From contig NC_092583.1 in assembly GCF_037975245.1 (NCBI RefSeq), positions 12,175,764 to 12,239,763 of the forward strand: a stretch of DNA of 64,000 nt, written 5' to 3'. Below are positions 1-28,859 of this stretch, in pieces; position 1 is the stretch's first letter; every line of letters starts with the position of its first letter. The DNA is from Apostichopus japonicus (Eukaryota; Echinodermata; Holothuroidea; Aspidochirotida; Stichopodidae). Both the position numbers and the translations under genes were made by a program. The notes under the pieces are model-generated. The model was given only the letters and a program-made list of their open reading frames with translations, ran no database searches and was not told the DNA's origin.

Positions 1-488
1 GCATCGAATCACCTGCTCTGTACAGAGAAAAAAATTAGGTCTGCAAAAAAGGGAATGTGATGTTTTATTCACAGACCTTTTAAAGTTGATACACAATCTC
101 TTCGTTTTTGCTGCAACTTTTTGTGAACAAATGTAAACAGCAATGGGCAAGCACCAGATTTTGACAATATTTATCAACAAATATGAAGCTCTCATACCGA
201 CCAATCCACACTCTTAACCAGATCCAGTTAAAGTATATACTTGTGGAAGTATAACCCTCACAGTTGAATGTCATGGTTTAAATACGCATAAATGTAAATT
301 ACTTATTTACAGGTTCCGGGAAATACTCAGTACGTTTCACTACAAAACCTACCTGAAATTATTCCATGACTAGTCAAATTCCTCTTATGCATTGCTATAA
401 AAATTTAGTTTAGTTTCTCCCTAGGAAAAAAAAAAATTACTAACATGAATCCCAAAAAATCCTTAAAAAAGAAAGTACAACCTAGTAC
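1..488. other. Left edge: probable intron of the minus-strand gene, no firm feature
   Basis: Apart from an unproven minus-strand reading frame at 80-274, I see no firm gene. At the extreme edge the minus strand has a pyrimidine-rich acceptor-like stretch ending TGTACAG near position 18, so the next exon of the minus-strand gene may start there and run out of the window. Confidence 0.25.
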
Positions 489-1451
489 CTCATATAAAAT
501 CTGGAAAGCATTGTTATCAGCTGGGGCAGGGTGTGAGCTTGACCAATTGTCCAATTTTTTGTGAACTTTGACCTGTCCAGACAATCCTTTATTCCATAGG
601 ACCTCTCTGACAAATAGATAATTCTCCTGAAGGTCTCCAACCCTCCCGCATATTTGCTCCAAGTATTTCAGTAGATACTGGATATCTGAAAATAGGACAA
701 ATAATTTTGTTTTCTTACATAAAATATATATATATGTCATGTGACTCTTGAAGACAATATTCCACTTTAAACTTTATAAATGAGAACGACACTCTTCAAG
801 CTGAGCTCAAAACATCGTGGAAGGGTTGTGTGAAATAAGTCTTAAAAATAACAATCAGTTACATTCGAGCTGTATTTTTCACTGGGCTGCAAAGTTTGGT
901 CACTCTGCTGAGAAGCTATGAAATATTAGGTAGACATAAGCCCCCCCCCCCCACCCTTTAGTCTAGATCAAATACTGTATGTAGTTACAACCATAATGAT
1001 GCTTCAAAATGGAGAGTTGTTACAAGCTTCATCCAAGACAGAAATAAATCATAACGTCTCATTGTCACCACACAACATCATCAATGTAATGTTTTTGTTC
1101 TATAAATTTGCAAATATTTTTGTGGCCTAAATTTTCTTGTTCTTGTCTTGGTAGACCGTTTCAGTTGACTAAAGTAACAGACTAATTTAAAAGAGCGAGC
1201 AGCAGGAATTACACACCTGCTTCTCATCCTCTTTCAACTTTATTCTGGAAAAGGGAAGCGTCTGTGTTAACCTGGTTAGCTTTTCATCCGTAACTACTAC
1301 TAACATGCAGACTGAGAAACAAGCCTACCTGTGGCTGTTGAATGACCCAACTTAACTTCTCCATCTCATAAAATAGTTTAATCATAGCTCTTAACTCGTT
1401 TTCCTTACCTGGATGTAGTGCCTTGGAATCCCCTCCATTGGTGACAGGCAT
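489..1451 (-). CDS. 5' part of an unidentified minus-strand gene (two candidate exons)
   Basis: Two pieces look coding on the minus strand. The first has an ATG at 1451 and encodes a short start (MPVTNGGDSKALHP) up to a consensus donor CAG|GTAAGG at 1409/1408. The second, 489-685, follows a TTTTCAG acceptor, ends at GAG|GTACTA, and encodes about 65 helical-looking residues (begins QYLLKYLEQICGRVGDL) with no stop. Exon 1 ending at 1409 leaves phase 1 and exon 2 starts in phase 1, so they join in frame with a GAT codon. A second possible end for exon 1 is CAG|GTAGGC at 1329, which would add about 27 residues (ELRAMIKLFYEMEKL and so on) but does not fit the phase of 685. Further exons would lie left of the window. 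I do not recognise the protein family. Confidence 0.42.
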
Positions 1452-1730
1452 TTTTCTTATCTTATGGAGTTCCTTTCAAGTTCTTTTTTCTCTTCAAACC
1501 TCTTCTTTACTGTGTCCTCGGTTACTTTAACTGCTCATCTTTAAACCCTTAAAAGGATTATGCCCTTAAATCTGTTGTAACCCCACAAATTAAAAAAAGA
1601 GAAGTTATGTTGACAAATACTTTCAATTGTTGGTTGTCGTTCTCTTCAATACATCAAAATAAAATAAAAGTTTTAGCAAACTGCTTATCCACTAAAGAGC
1701 CTGTGTAAGAGAATGTGTAAAAGTAAGCGG

Positions 1731-1805
1731 GCCTGATGTTTCGATCCTAGCAGGATCTTCTTCAGAGCCTCTGAAGAAGATCCTGCTAGGATCGAAACGT
1801 CGGGC
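1731..1805. repeat. Near-perfect 37-nt inverted repeat (hairpin, 1-nt spacer)
   Basis: Arms 1731-1767 and 1769-1805 are reverse complements except for about three positions, with a single base between them. The core arm reads GATCCTAGCAGGATCTTC, itself partly palindromic. Such a structure could extrude as a cruciform or be the relic of a foldback element. A minus-strand reading frame of 89 codons runs across it, but there are no family motifs. Confidence 0.75.
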
Positions 1806-4182
1806 ACTCTTGCTCTTCGATACATACCAGAAAATACTTTTTGCTTTACACGCAGAGGAACATTATTGAATATCGATAAGAGGCATCGAAAGTTCCTAAA
1901 AGGTCCAATGTACAACATTCCTCTGTAAGAAATTTTTTCACATTTACGGCACAAGTTCCATCATTACAGCTAAAAAGTAACAGATTACATTTTCAACCAT
2001 CATTAATGAAGCAAGCTATCAAACTTAAATGTGAAATTCCAACATGAAAACACAACAAGTTGTTTCAATTCTGATTACATATTACAGCTTCATTAATACT
2101 CACCAGCAGAGACTTATCAACTCAGTAACACAGTACTGAAAGACCGTAGATGAAGAAAAATAAAAAAATAAAAAAACAACTCAGGACTGAAAGCTGTCGT
2201 TAAGTAGTTGTAGTCTACAATGTTAACATATAGATTAATTTTCACTTAAAGCAAAAATTCTGCCCAAGAAAAATGTTCCCGACAAGTTAATACCGATGAG
2301 ATTACCTGTCAACTAGACTGATGAAGAGGGTTAATGTCAACGATGACACTATACACTTTAGCTCAAATTCAATCAGGAAGAACTTAATTGCACACATCCT
2401 TAGTAGGTGTCAACAGAATGACGATAAAAACTTTTCAAATGAAATAGCAGACCACAAGCATATCAGTAATGATAACATTAACCCCTTGGGAATCTATCTA
2501 CCCTTTCAACAAGATTTATAACAGCTAGGAGTATTACAAAAGTGCAGCTTAACTATGTCAAGCTGGTACTGATACACATATGCCTAGTAATAGGGGACTT
2601 CACTAAGAAAATTATGTTGATTGTTAAGTAGCATCATGCCTACAGTTCTAGCTCCATCATTACAGGTTCCTTGTTATTCAAAGTCTGTGGCTGCCACCTT
2701 TTTTTTCAGTAAAAATTCTCAGAAAATTGGGCAGAAGTTTATGTATTCTTCCAAAGGTACAACAAAGGTAAAGCTGATCATATTTCTATGACAATCTAGT
2801 GAGAGGAGGGGAAAAAAACCCAGCTTTTGATTACAGATAGGATTTTAAGAGGATCCATCCAACTTGCAAAGGTAACTGACTGATGATAAGAAGCTGAAAG
2901 CAAGTCACATAAATTTTATCAATCTTCCATGTAAACCAATCAACTGCCTTATAATGTGTAATAACCATTTTCCTGATTGAAGTTTTGACCAACTATACTA
3001 TTACACATTTTTTTTAAATAGGATGAACACATTGGTACAGTAGATCTTCATGCCGTTACATACAGGTAGGGTTAACTTATAAAACACCCCACACCTACTG
3101 AGTGGAAAATAGATTGAACTCCAGTCCACCACAAAAACACTTCCGACTGTCATTAAAGTCCCAGTCATTTTTTTTTTTGTGATGCTTACTTTTTGTTTTT
3201 AAAACTGTAGCCTATTGCTAAGTTAGGTCTAGCATAGCCCTACACTCTCTTCTCAGTTCTAGCCTAGCTACAGTAATAACAAAGAACATCACGTTAAATT
3301 ATTTTTATACCAGATGGTGTCTTAGTAAAAGAGAAAAGAAAAAAAAGGATCTTCCAATTGAATTCATTCAATGGTTACATTTATCAGTATCACTCAGCAA
3401 TACCAATTATAATTACTACCAGTAAGGCCTGGTGAACAGTTCAATTTACCTTAGAAGTACAACATCACGGTTTTCTGCACTGTTGTATGAGCTTGTACCG
3501 GTTTCACTACGATCTATAACTTTGGTTTAATTAAAGTCAAGGTTATGCTAGGCTTAAATCATTCCAATCACCTCTCCATTCGAAGAATTACAGCTTGGAA
3601 TTTAACGCAAATGTATTATTATATCAAGTTGCTATAACGTTTGTAAAACGTACTGCGTTGTTTAATCTTGGCATACTTCGTGAAAAGGTATGTCCGTATG
3701 TGCCGTATGCAAGCCGACACTAACAGTAACAAGCGGTCATGGGCAGTAACGGTAACATTGTAATTTGTATAACAGGGAGTTGTTATGGAACAACTCCCTG
3801 GTATAAGTACGTATTTTACTTAACGAGTAACAGTAAATTTAACAAATATGGAAACAGACAAGTAATCGAGTCATACAGTAGCAAGAGCATTGTACATTGC
3901 GATACGCGCGAATTACCTGCGCACGTGACGCTCGAGGAATAATTGAATACGCTAATATTGCAGAACTGCATCACACGTAAGATTTCCACAAAATTCCAGC
4001 AATGGTTGAGAAGGCTAACAGGCCACACTATGCAGAATCAGGTTTTCTTGTGCGGAATACAACTTTTTTCCCCACTTACATGTACACTATGTTTTCTTCA
4101 GTTTTAGGATATCAAATCTAGTGTGATGAGAATATTACGGGAAAGTGTCAAAGAAAGTCGAGAAGGATGGTTAGACTAAGTT
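1806..4182. other. Unique left flank, no gene recognised
   Basis: AT-rich sequence with only short reading frames on both strands and no paired splice signals or domain motifs that I could support. It is not repeated elsewhere in the window except for the small hairpin at 3773-3800. It ends where homology with the other two duplication units begins. Confidence 0.5.
3773..3800. repeat. 12-bp perfect hairpin, also present in units 2 and 3
   Basis: Arms CAGGGAGTTGTT and AACAACTCCCTG flank a 4-nt loop. The same arms occur upstream of gene 2 and gene 3 with different loops, while the flanking sequence here is unrelated. This points to a small dispersed element rather than to the segmental duplication. 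Confidence 0.6.
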
Positions 4183-5171
4183 CATGTCAGCTTTTTATAA
4201 TTTACTAGAGGCATCCGGGTTTGGGGAGAAGTAGGCCTTCAAGACGGTGGCGGTCTGCTTAAAAAGGCCCGCATAATCATGGAATAAGTGAAGTAGGCCA
4301 TTAAAATGCGGCCCGCAAAGTAATGGTTAAGAAACGTAAAAGGCGATTTGAATGTCGTTTGGACACAGGTTCTTTTGGTTTTAAATTGAAATACGCAATG
4401 ACAGAAATCTTAGTGTCTTTTATATAAAAGAAATATTTCAGCTACCACCTATACTTGTTTTATTGGTGAAGACACTTTTGGTCTATTAAATTTGGGACTG
4501 TTAAAAGAAAACCTCTCTCTTTTTGTGTCTGAATATATATATACAATCATGCGGTTGAATTTCTCCTGAATACCCATCTTGACCAAACTATTCCATACGG
4601 CAGCTCGACTTCACCCCCTTTTCAGGCCATATTGATAACTACAGCCAAAATAGTGGCGCTGTTTAACTAAAATTAATTATCACCGCCATTTGTATTAAAT
4701 CAGCTTTCCTCGCCCGAACCCAGTTCTTTGCCCGAACCTAATCTATCCTGAGAATCTAAAGTTTCGGAGCCAAATTCTATCCTGCTCCCGACATATTCTC
4801 CCCCTCTCCATCCTCCTAAATCATTTCAATGGGCCTAATCAGTTCGGTAAGCCATTCTGCTCCTCCATAAAACCCGGTATTTTCCGCTGACTAAAACGTA
4901 GTTTTCCGCTGAAAAATTTGGTGTGCAGAAAGCACCGTGTTTTCTTTAATACCAGTGAAATATTCTTTTAGCATGTCAACGTTTCTTCTAGATTCAGTTT
5001 GCACTGAGAGACTTTCTAAGCAAACCATTTAAACCATCTTTAAAAAAAAAGAGGATAAATATTTCGATACGACCTAAGTTCAAGTCGTTATATCTAAGTT
5101 CCCGCCTTTTGCGTAACAACTATTGTACTGATTTACTTTAATCATATTATCTTACAATTGCCAGCGGGTAC

Positions 5172-5815
5172 CAGTGGCGGACTGGCCACACGGGCATTTG
5201 GGCAATGCTTGGTGGGCCGGTGGGCTGGAGAGCCTGGTAAAAATTACAGCCCATTTTCACAGTATAGTTAATAGTATACAGACGGGCTGTGTAGAAATAT
5301 ATGTTTAACTGTGGGAATCAGCTCATGACATCCCCATGTTAGTTAGTCTGTTAGTTCGTAACAAAAGAACGTGCTATTGGCAACCCGTCCGTGCTAATAT
5401 TTTTACGACAAGATATACAAGTACGGTGACCAATGCATTCTGCCATATACCCTAGCATTGACAGAGAATACATATTTTATTAATCTGCACCTCCTCCTCC
5501 AGAAAACGAAGTAAAAAAGGTAAACTCTTATTAGATTATTTTGATATCACTCAGTAGCTAAGTCCTGAGAGATTATGTATGAATAAAAATGACCCACATG
5601 CAGTACAGTGTTTGGGTATTAAATTAGACGATTGTTAGTTATTATTTTTGGGTCTTGTTTGAAGTATTATTATAACCTACAGAATTGAGAAATATAGCAC
5701 CATTTTGCATCTAGGCATTCCTTAACTTAGACCACTCCCCTAGGACGGCGATCACAATGTAAGTAACATATCAATGAAAAATGCCCGGGCCGGTTTTAAG
5801 ACCCAGTCCGCCCTG
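5172..5815. mobile_element. hAT-type MITE, private to unit 1
   Basis: The element starts CAGTGGCGGACTGG and ends CCAGTCCGCCCTG, imperfect terminal inverted repeats of the hAT type (CAG...CTG). Flanks GCGGGTAC and CCTGGTAC agree at 6 of 8 positions, as expected for an aged 8-bp target duplication. Units 2 and 3 have the uninterrupted site (GCCTGGTACACC in unit 3). There is no transposase frame. The interior near 5700-5755 (CACCATTTTGCAT, then AGGACGGCGATCA) is shared with the other hAT-like elements in the window. Confidence 0.75.
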
Positions 5816-6149
5816 CCTGGTACACCATGTCCGACTATAAGTTATTTTTTAATCAAAATATTTAGTTATACTTCTATAAAACAAATACATACCCACAGAA
5901 TAATATACCCACAGAAATGATATAATACCGGAATATCATGAGATATGAAGAACGTCGATTAAGTTAGAGTACCACTGGCGATCCCATTGACCCAGCACAA
6001 TAAATGTAAGAACCTTTTCATTTGATCTTAATGACAAGTGAAGTGGATAGTAACAGATAACGTAACAAAGAGAAAATAAATACTCGTCTTGTCGTGATAA
6101 GCCTTGAAACTGGGCATCAAACGCATGATTCAATGTAAGGTTAGTTGTT

Positions 6150-6190
6150 GACAGGCTTGTGGAACAACGAATACAGCAAATAAGTAAGCA
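6150..6190 (+). promoter_or_regulatory. Candidate 5' non-coding exon end and donor, gene 1
   Basis: AATACAGCAAATAA|GTAAGC is a good donor-like junction at 6183/6184 and is conserved twice upstream of gene 3 (58169 and 59180). A pyrimidine-rich stretch ending in AAAG or ATAG lies 15-25 nt before the start codon of each gene. Together they suggest a 5' UTR intron of about 0.8 kb. This is inference from splice-like sequence only. The matching segment is missing upstream of gene 2. Confidence 0.3.
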
Positions 6191-6982
6191 GTTTTCTTTC
6201 GGTACGTAGAATCTTATTTTGTCGTTTAAAGAAGATATTAAACCAATTTATCATCTTATTCTTAGCCTGTGATAGAGTTCTTTGTGATAAAAGAAAGAAA
6301 GAGAGACATTGCCCACAAACAGGTAAGAAAAGTCGTTTTTTTTCTTCGTTTGAGAGTTATATCCTATTGTTTTAAAATCGTGTCTGGTGGCTGTCATTTT
6401 CCCAATATTTTGATGTCATAGTGCCACTTTGGCATCTGAAAACTTTTAGGGTTTTTCAAGTGTATGTGTCTTTCAATATTTTCAAATTAGAATGTACCAC
6501 AAATTTCTGAATGTGTATTTTTCTCCAGGAAACGGCACTTTTTAATTGCAAGTTGTTTTCTATTTAAGTTAAAGGTTCCTTTGTAAATATAGTTTTCTTA
6601 ATCTCTTACCAAGACAGAAAGGAAGGAAATATGGTGCTTTCATTGAAGAAAGGGGTTGTTCTAATATGAGGGATCACTTTTTCAGGTTTTACCATGGAAA
6701 TTGAAGTTAAATTCAATGGTTTTTCACAATTCTGGCAGCACCTGATCACCTCCACCCCTCCCCCGCCCCTCGCTCCATCTGCCCGGCTTTTTTGGAATGC
6801 AGTATTTATTTGTTATTTGATGTGACAATTTTCGTACTTAATAGCGTAACTTTTAAACATTGTTGAAACGCTGATTCAAGTCTCAATCAAAATTTCCCTT
6901 CATGTGATACCTTTTCACCTCCTTTTTATGCTATTTTTCTTTCTTTGTCTCTTGAATCCCAAAGAAAATTTAGGACTCAGCC

Positions 6983-25043
<18,061 letters not shown>

Positions 25044-25447
25044 GCTATTGTAAGCTATTTCATATTTCTCAGAACAAATAACCGATACTACCATCAGAAC
25101 ATCGTGACGATATTACAACTGAGCTGTCGAACTTTAAAGTAAAGTTGAGCGTACGTGGCTATACACCAAATGAAATGTTTCAAATGAGACGCATAGATGT
25201 CAAGTACTGTAACGTGATAACCTGATAGTATTAAGCACTCCGTGGGGTTTTATTATTTTTTAAGGATCAACATAATTCTATATACAAATCATGAACAGAA
25301 AACTGCCTAAGATATTAAACAACTAAAATCTTAATTTTACGATTAATCTGAAACAATACATGGGTGAATATAACGCAGTTGAAAGACATATTTAAAGCAC
25401 TTAAACAAACAAAGCACAATACGAGTAAACAAGAACTAAATGATGGG

Positions 25448-25638
25448 AATAAAAAGTACAAAACAATAGATTTAACATTGCTGGGGAAAAGATTTATTTT
25501 AGAAACGGTTCAAATTTCCATTTCCATTTCCTGCTATTAATTGTTTTCATATATCTATAAAAGGCACTGGTGACAAGTTTGAAATAATATATTGCACTGA
25601 TATTACATAAATGAGTTCTTAACAGTAGTAAGAATAAA
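25448..25638 (+). promoter_or_regulatory. Candidate polyadenylation signals, gene 1
   Basis: AATAAA hexamers at 25448-25453 and 25633-25638, about 0.4 and 0.6 kb after the stop codon. They are the likely 3' UTR end signals; usage cannot be judged from sequence alone. Confidence 0.4.
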
Positions 25639-26364
25639 CACCATCTTCCTGATTGCACATGAAAACTTAACTAAACCTCTGCCCTCTCAACCCCCCTCCC
25701 CACCCCCAGCCCAAACCTATTGCATTTTACAATTTACCATCATCCTGTAGTTTGCCATTTGTATATTGTTTATTATGTTGTTGTTTGTCTAGTCCACAAG
25801 TGGACACGAATCTTAGGTTTATTGATTTATCATAAATTTATTAAGATGATTTTAACAGAAATATCTTTTCTCTGTAAATGCAGACATCTTACCATTCATA
25901 ACTTTTGTTGTAATGACAAGAAAAAGAGACCAACAGATATTTTGTCGTCGTTTCTTCTTTGTTCTTTTCATTGTCTTCTGGTATACTTTTTTATCATGAC
26001 TAATCATCAAGTTCCATTCGCAAAATATCCGACAACTTATTTCAAAATGATTGTAATTAAAGTTACACTATAGTTGATTTTCACATATGGTGAAGCTACC
26101 GATCTGTATTTCAGATTCTGTTACCAAGATCTTGGCGCCTTCAGCCTCGCTCCTGATCCTGGGTACGTTCTATGAAAGAAGGAGTTAAAAACCAACAATC
26201 TTGTATCCAAATCATAGATATGACCCATCATGTTTATAATAGCTCCCCCTCTCTTTCAAACAGTGCTCAAGTAATTGAAGCTATATGGATGACAAATTCT
26301 AGTTTCTGATCTTATCACCATCTACCTCACCCAAGGTCACTTGTCCGTTATTGAACAGAGAAAT
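25639..26364. other. Intergenic 3' flank of gene 1, nothing recognised
   Basis: AT-rich with short reading frames only. A 117-codon frame at 25720-26073 is low complexity and has no motif. The unit 2 counterpart at 51292-52019 is almost the same. Confidence 0.5.
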
Positions 26365-26685
26365 TCAAAACACTGTTGAAGTCAAGCTAACTGACCCAGC
26401 ATTTCTAGTGAGCCCTATGATCTCAAAAAGTGCATCGTAAGATATCCAAAGTGGGCGAGTGTCGGTGAAGTTCAAGATGGCGGTACGTAATTGGTTCAAG
26501 GTGTAACCGAACCGCATCTGTAATCTGACGCAAGTCCCTTGGTCAAAGAAGGAGGTAAGGTAAACCAAACTTTGACTCAGGATGTCCTGTTCGACGGTGT
26601 TGACGTTATTACAGAAATCGTTCAAGTTATCACGATGACATTTTTGATCAGACCGTCGATGTTGATACCTTAAAAAATAAAACAA
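26365..26685 (-). CDS. Orphan minus-strand reading frame, unit 1 (possible last exon)
   Basis: A minus-strand frame of about 100 codons after an acceptor-like TTTTATTTTTTAAG at 26668. It contains three cysteines and the stretch VRLQMRFGYTLNQLRTAIL. It is kept open in unit 2 despite about eleven amino-acid differences, most of them non-conservative. I do not recognise the family and see no upstream exons. It may be a decaying exon of a gene captured in the duplication. Confidence 0.25.
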   Translation of the reverse strand: MFYFLRYQHRRSDQKCHRDNLNDFCNNVNTVEQDILSQSLVYLTSFFDQGTCVRLQMRFGYTLNQLRTAILNFTDTRPLWISYDALFEIIGLTRNAGSVSLTSTVF

Positions 26686-27362
26686 GATAGTAGATAATGT
26701 TTTTTAAAGGCCAGAAGTGTTGGCAGGATAATTAATACGAAGGAATAACATTGAAAATATCTTAAAAATTGGATTGCAATGAATGAAAAGAGGTACTTTT
26801 TTAGTTTTCTTTTCTGTTTCAGCTGGACTATCATTTTGACACCCCCCCCCCCCATTTATCAGTGTTTAATTTCAAATCTATTTTGGTATAACTTGTTTGG
26901 TGAATTTGCCGTAAACCTGGTACAGATGGTTTGCAAGGTATTCTAACCATGACGAACCACGGCTAATCATGGCTTTATTTAACTTTCTCCTGATTGGCTA
27001 CCTCGTCGTGAATATTCAGGACTGCCCTCGTGTTCGGTCTGGTTAAGATGTAGCGGAGTTCTAATACATCAGGAACATCTACGTAACCTTGTAACTCTTC
27101 GCAGACCTGGCGAGAAAAAAGTGGTACGACCGTTGATAAGTTAGCAAAAAAGATGAAATATTAATTACCGAGGGATGAAGGAGGGAAAAATGACACTTTC
27201 AAGTTCAAGTGCCAAAAAATAAGAAATTTGAGATATGGTGAGGCAGGATGAGCTGACGTGACCATCTGGATTACAGAAGGCAGAGCACATACCAATCAAA
27301 ATGGCTTAAACAAATTCCAACCATCATTTCTACATAACACTTTATGGCAGATACAAAGGGGT

Positions 27363-28700
27363 TGTTATAACTGTGGAGAAAAGAACCATAACTCTGAAAG
27401 ATGAAGCTTTGACCGCCCAATTTAGTGCAGATCATGTGGACGTCATGAATATAAGGAAAGGTTATGCTTCAACAACAATCCCATGTATTAGATTCTTGGC
27501 CAAATTGAGGATGCCGCTACATACGACCCCTGTCCTGGGATTACCCCTGACGACACCCATAATGAATCACAAAAAGTACTCCATGATAAACATCCGAATA
27601 GCACACACATTGATGTAAGTAAGAGTTTTAACTATGTTTTTAATCACTTCAGCAATGTTATGACCACCACGAAATCAATAATGTCATCAAAATTGGTTTG
27701 ATGAATATTCATCACCTTTTAGCTAAGGTGGATCAATTGCATGCTATTATATATGACATAGTTATCATCGAGGACTTTAACATAACTCTATTAGGTGGTA
27801 GTAACAAAAGTGGACTGTTACAAAGTCAGATACAGGTTGTAGTTATATTTAAGTGTTGTTGTCGGAGTGGGAAAGGAATCGGCAGACGAGAAAGTAGACG
27901 AAAGGGCAGTTACATGTACAATGAGACACAGTAGAACTGTCCTTGTAATTACATGAAATTATACAACAACAAAAAACAACGTACCGGTACTAACAAACTT
28001 AGAACTTAAGTTAACGCGCGCGCACAGGTACCTCCTTTTGGTAGAGTCCGGTGGTGTAGGGGTTGGTCCGGCCTATTGGTACGAGACTGGTTAATGCGTT
28101 TTCCACAGGTAAGTATTTATAAAAGTCCAGGTAAGCAGGTTATTAATTCTGATTGATTACGATATAGACGTCGTTGCTGGGCAGAGTTACAGGAAACGGA
28201 AAGGGTTGCTATAAGATAAAAATCCAGTTAGGTTCACATGTTATGGCAAGAAAGAATAATTCAAACAGCAGCAGGCGAGGATCTGAGAGGCTGCATCACG
28301 GGAAAGAGGACTAGAGCCACCGTCGAACTGTTCGTTATATAGCGAGTTCAGCCGACCGTAACTGCACCTTGGTATTCAGCATGGCGTGGCTTGACTACAA
28401 TAAAGGAATTCGGCCACATACTTAGAATGGTAAACATGGTATACAGACACAAACAAATTGACTTTGCATAACATGACGCAGGACATGGAGAAGTATGACT
28501 TGAAGCAAGTAATAAAGGTACCAACTAGAGAAACTAATTCATCGTGCACATCAATTGATCATATTTATACGACTAAAGAAAGTCGAATTGCCAATACTGA
28601 AGTTCCAAAAATTTAAGTTTGAGTGACCATTACCCGATATATTTCACTTGGAAACACGCTGCCTCACACCAAGCAACATCTAAAAAGAAATTGCACGAAA
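27363..28700 (+). pseudogene. LINE relic with zinc-knuckle ORF1 and endonuclease pieces, unit 1
   Basis: At 27363 one frame reads CYNCGEKNHNSER, then stops and CRSCGRHEYKERLC. These are CCHC zinc knuckles of a gag-like ORF1 interrupted by TGA and TAG. Further on, endonuclease-like fragments occur: NIHHLLAKVDQLHAIIYD (about 27700), and VPTRETNSSCTSIDHIYTT followed, in another frame, by SDHYPIYFTWKH (28510-28660). This order fits a CR1/Jockey-like non-LTR element. It is heavily decayed. Confidence 0.6.
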
Positions 28701-28859
28701 CTATGAACTATCATGCGACAAATAAAGTAGACGGTAAATGTGTTCAAGCATGACAAAATAATTGCTCTTGACAATTGTGTTTCAGGTATCAGATGCAAAT
28801 CGGTCGTTAGAAAATTGGGGAAATATTTTTATAAATATTGTAAATAAAAAATAAAATCC

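Noticed and set aside
25720-26073. 117-codon frame downstream of gene 1, also in unit 2
   Set aside because: It lies in the 3' flank, is rich in Phe, Leu, Tyr and His, and has no recognisable domain or splice context.
28030-28100. GTGGTGTAGGGGTTGGTCCGG resembling a SINE A box
   Set aside because: No B box or SINE body follows, so the match is too weak to call.
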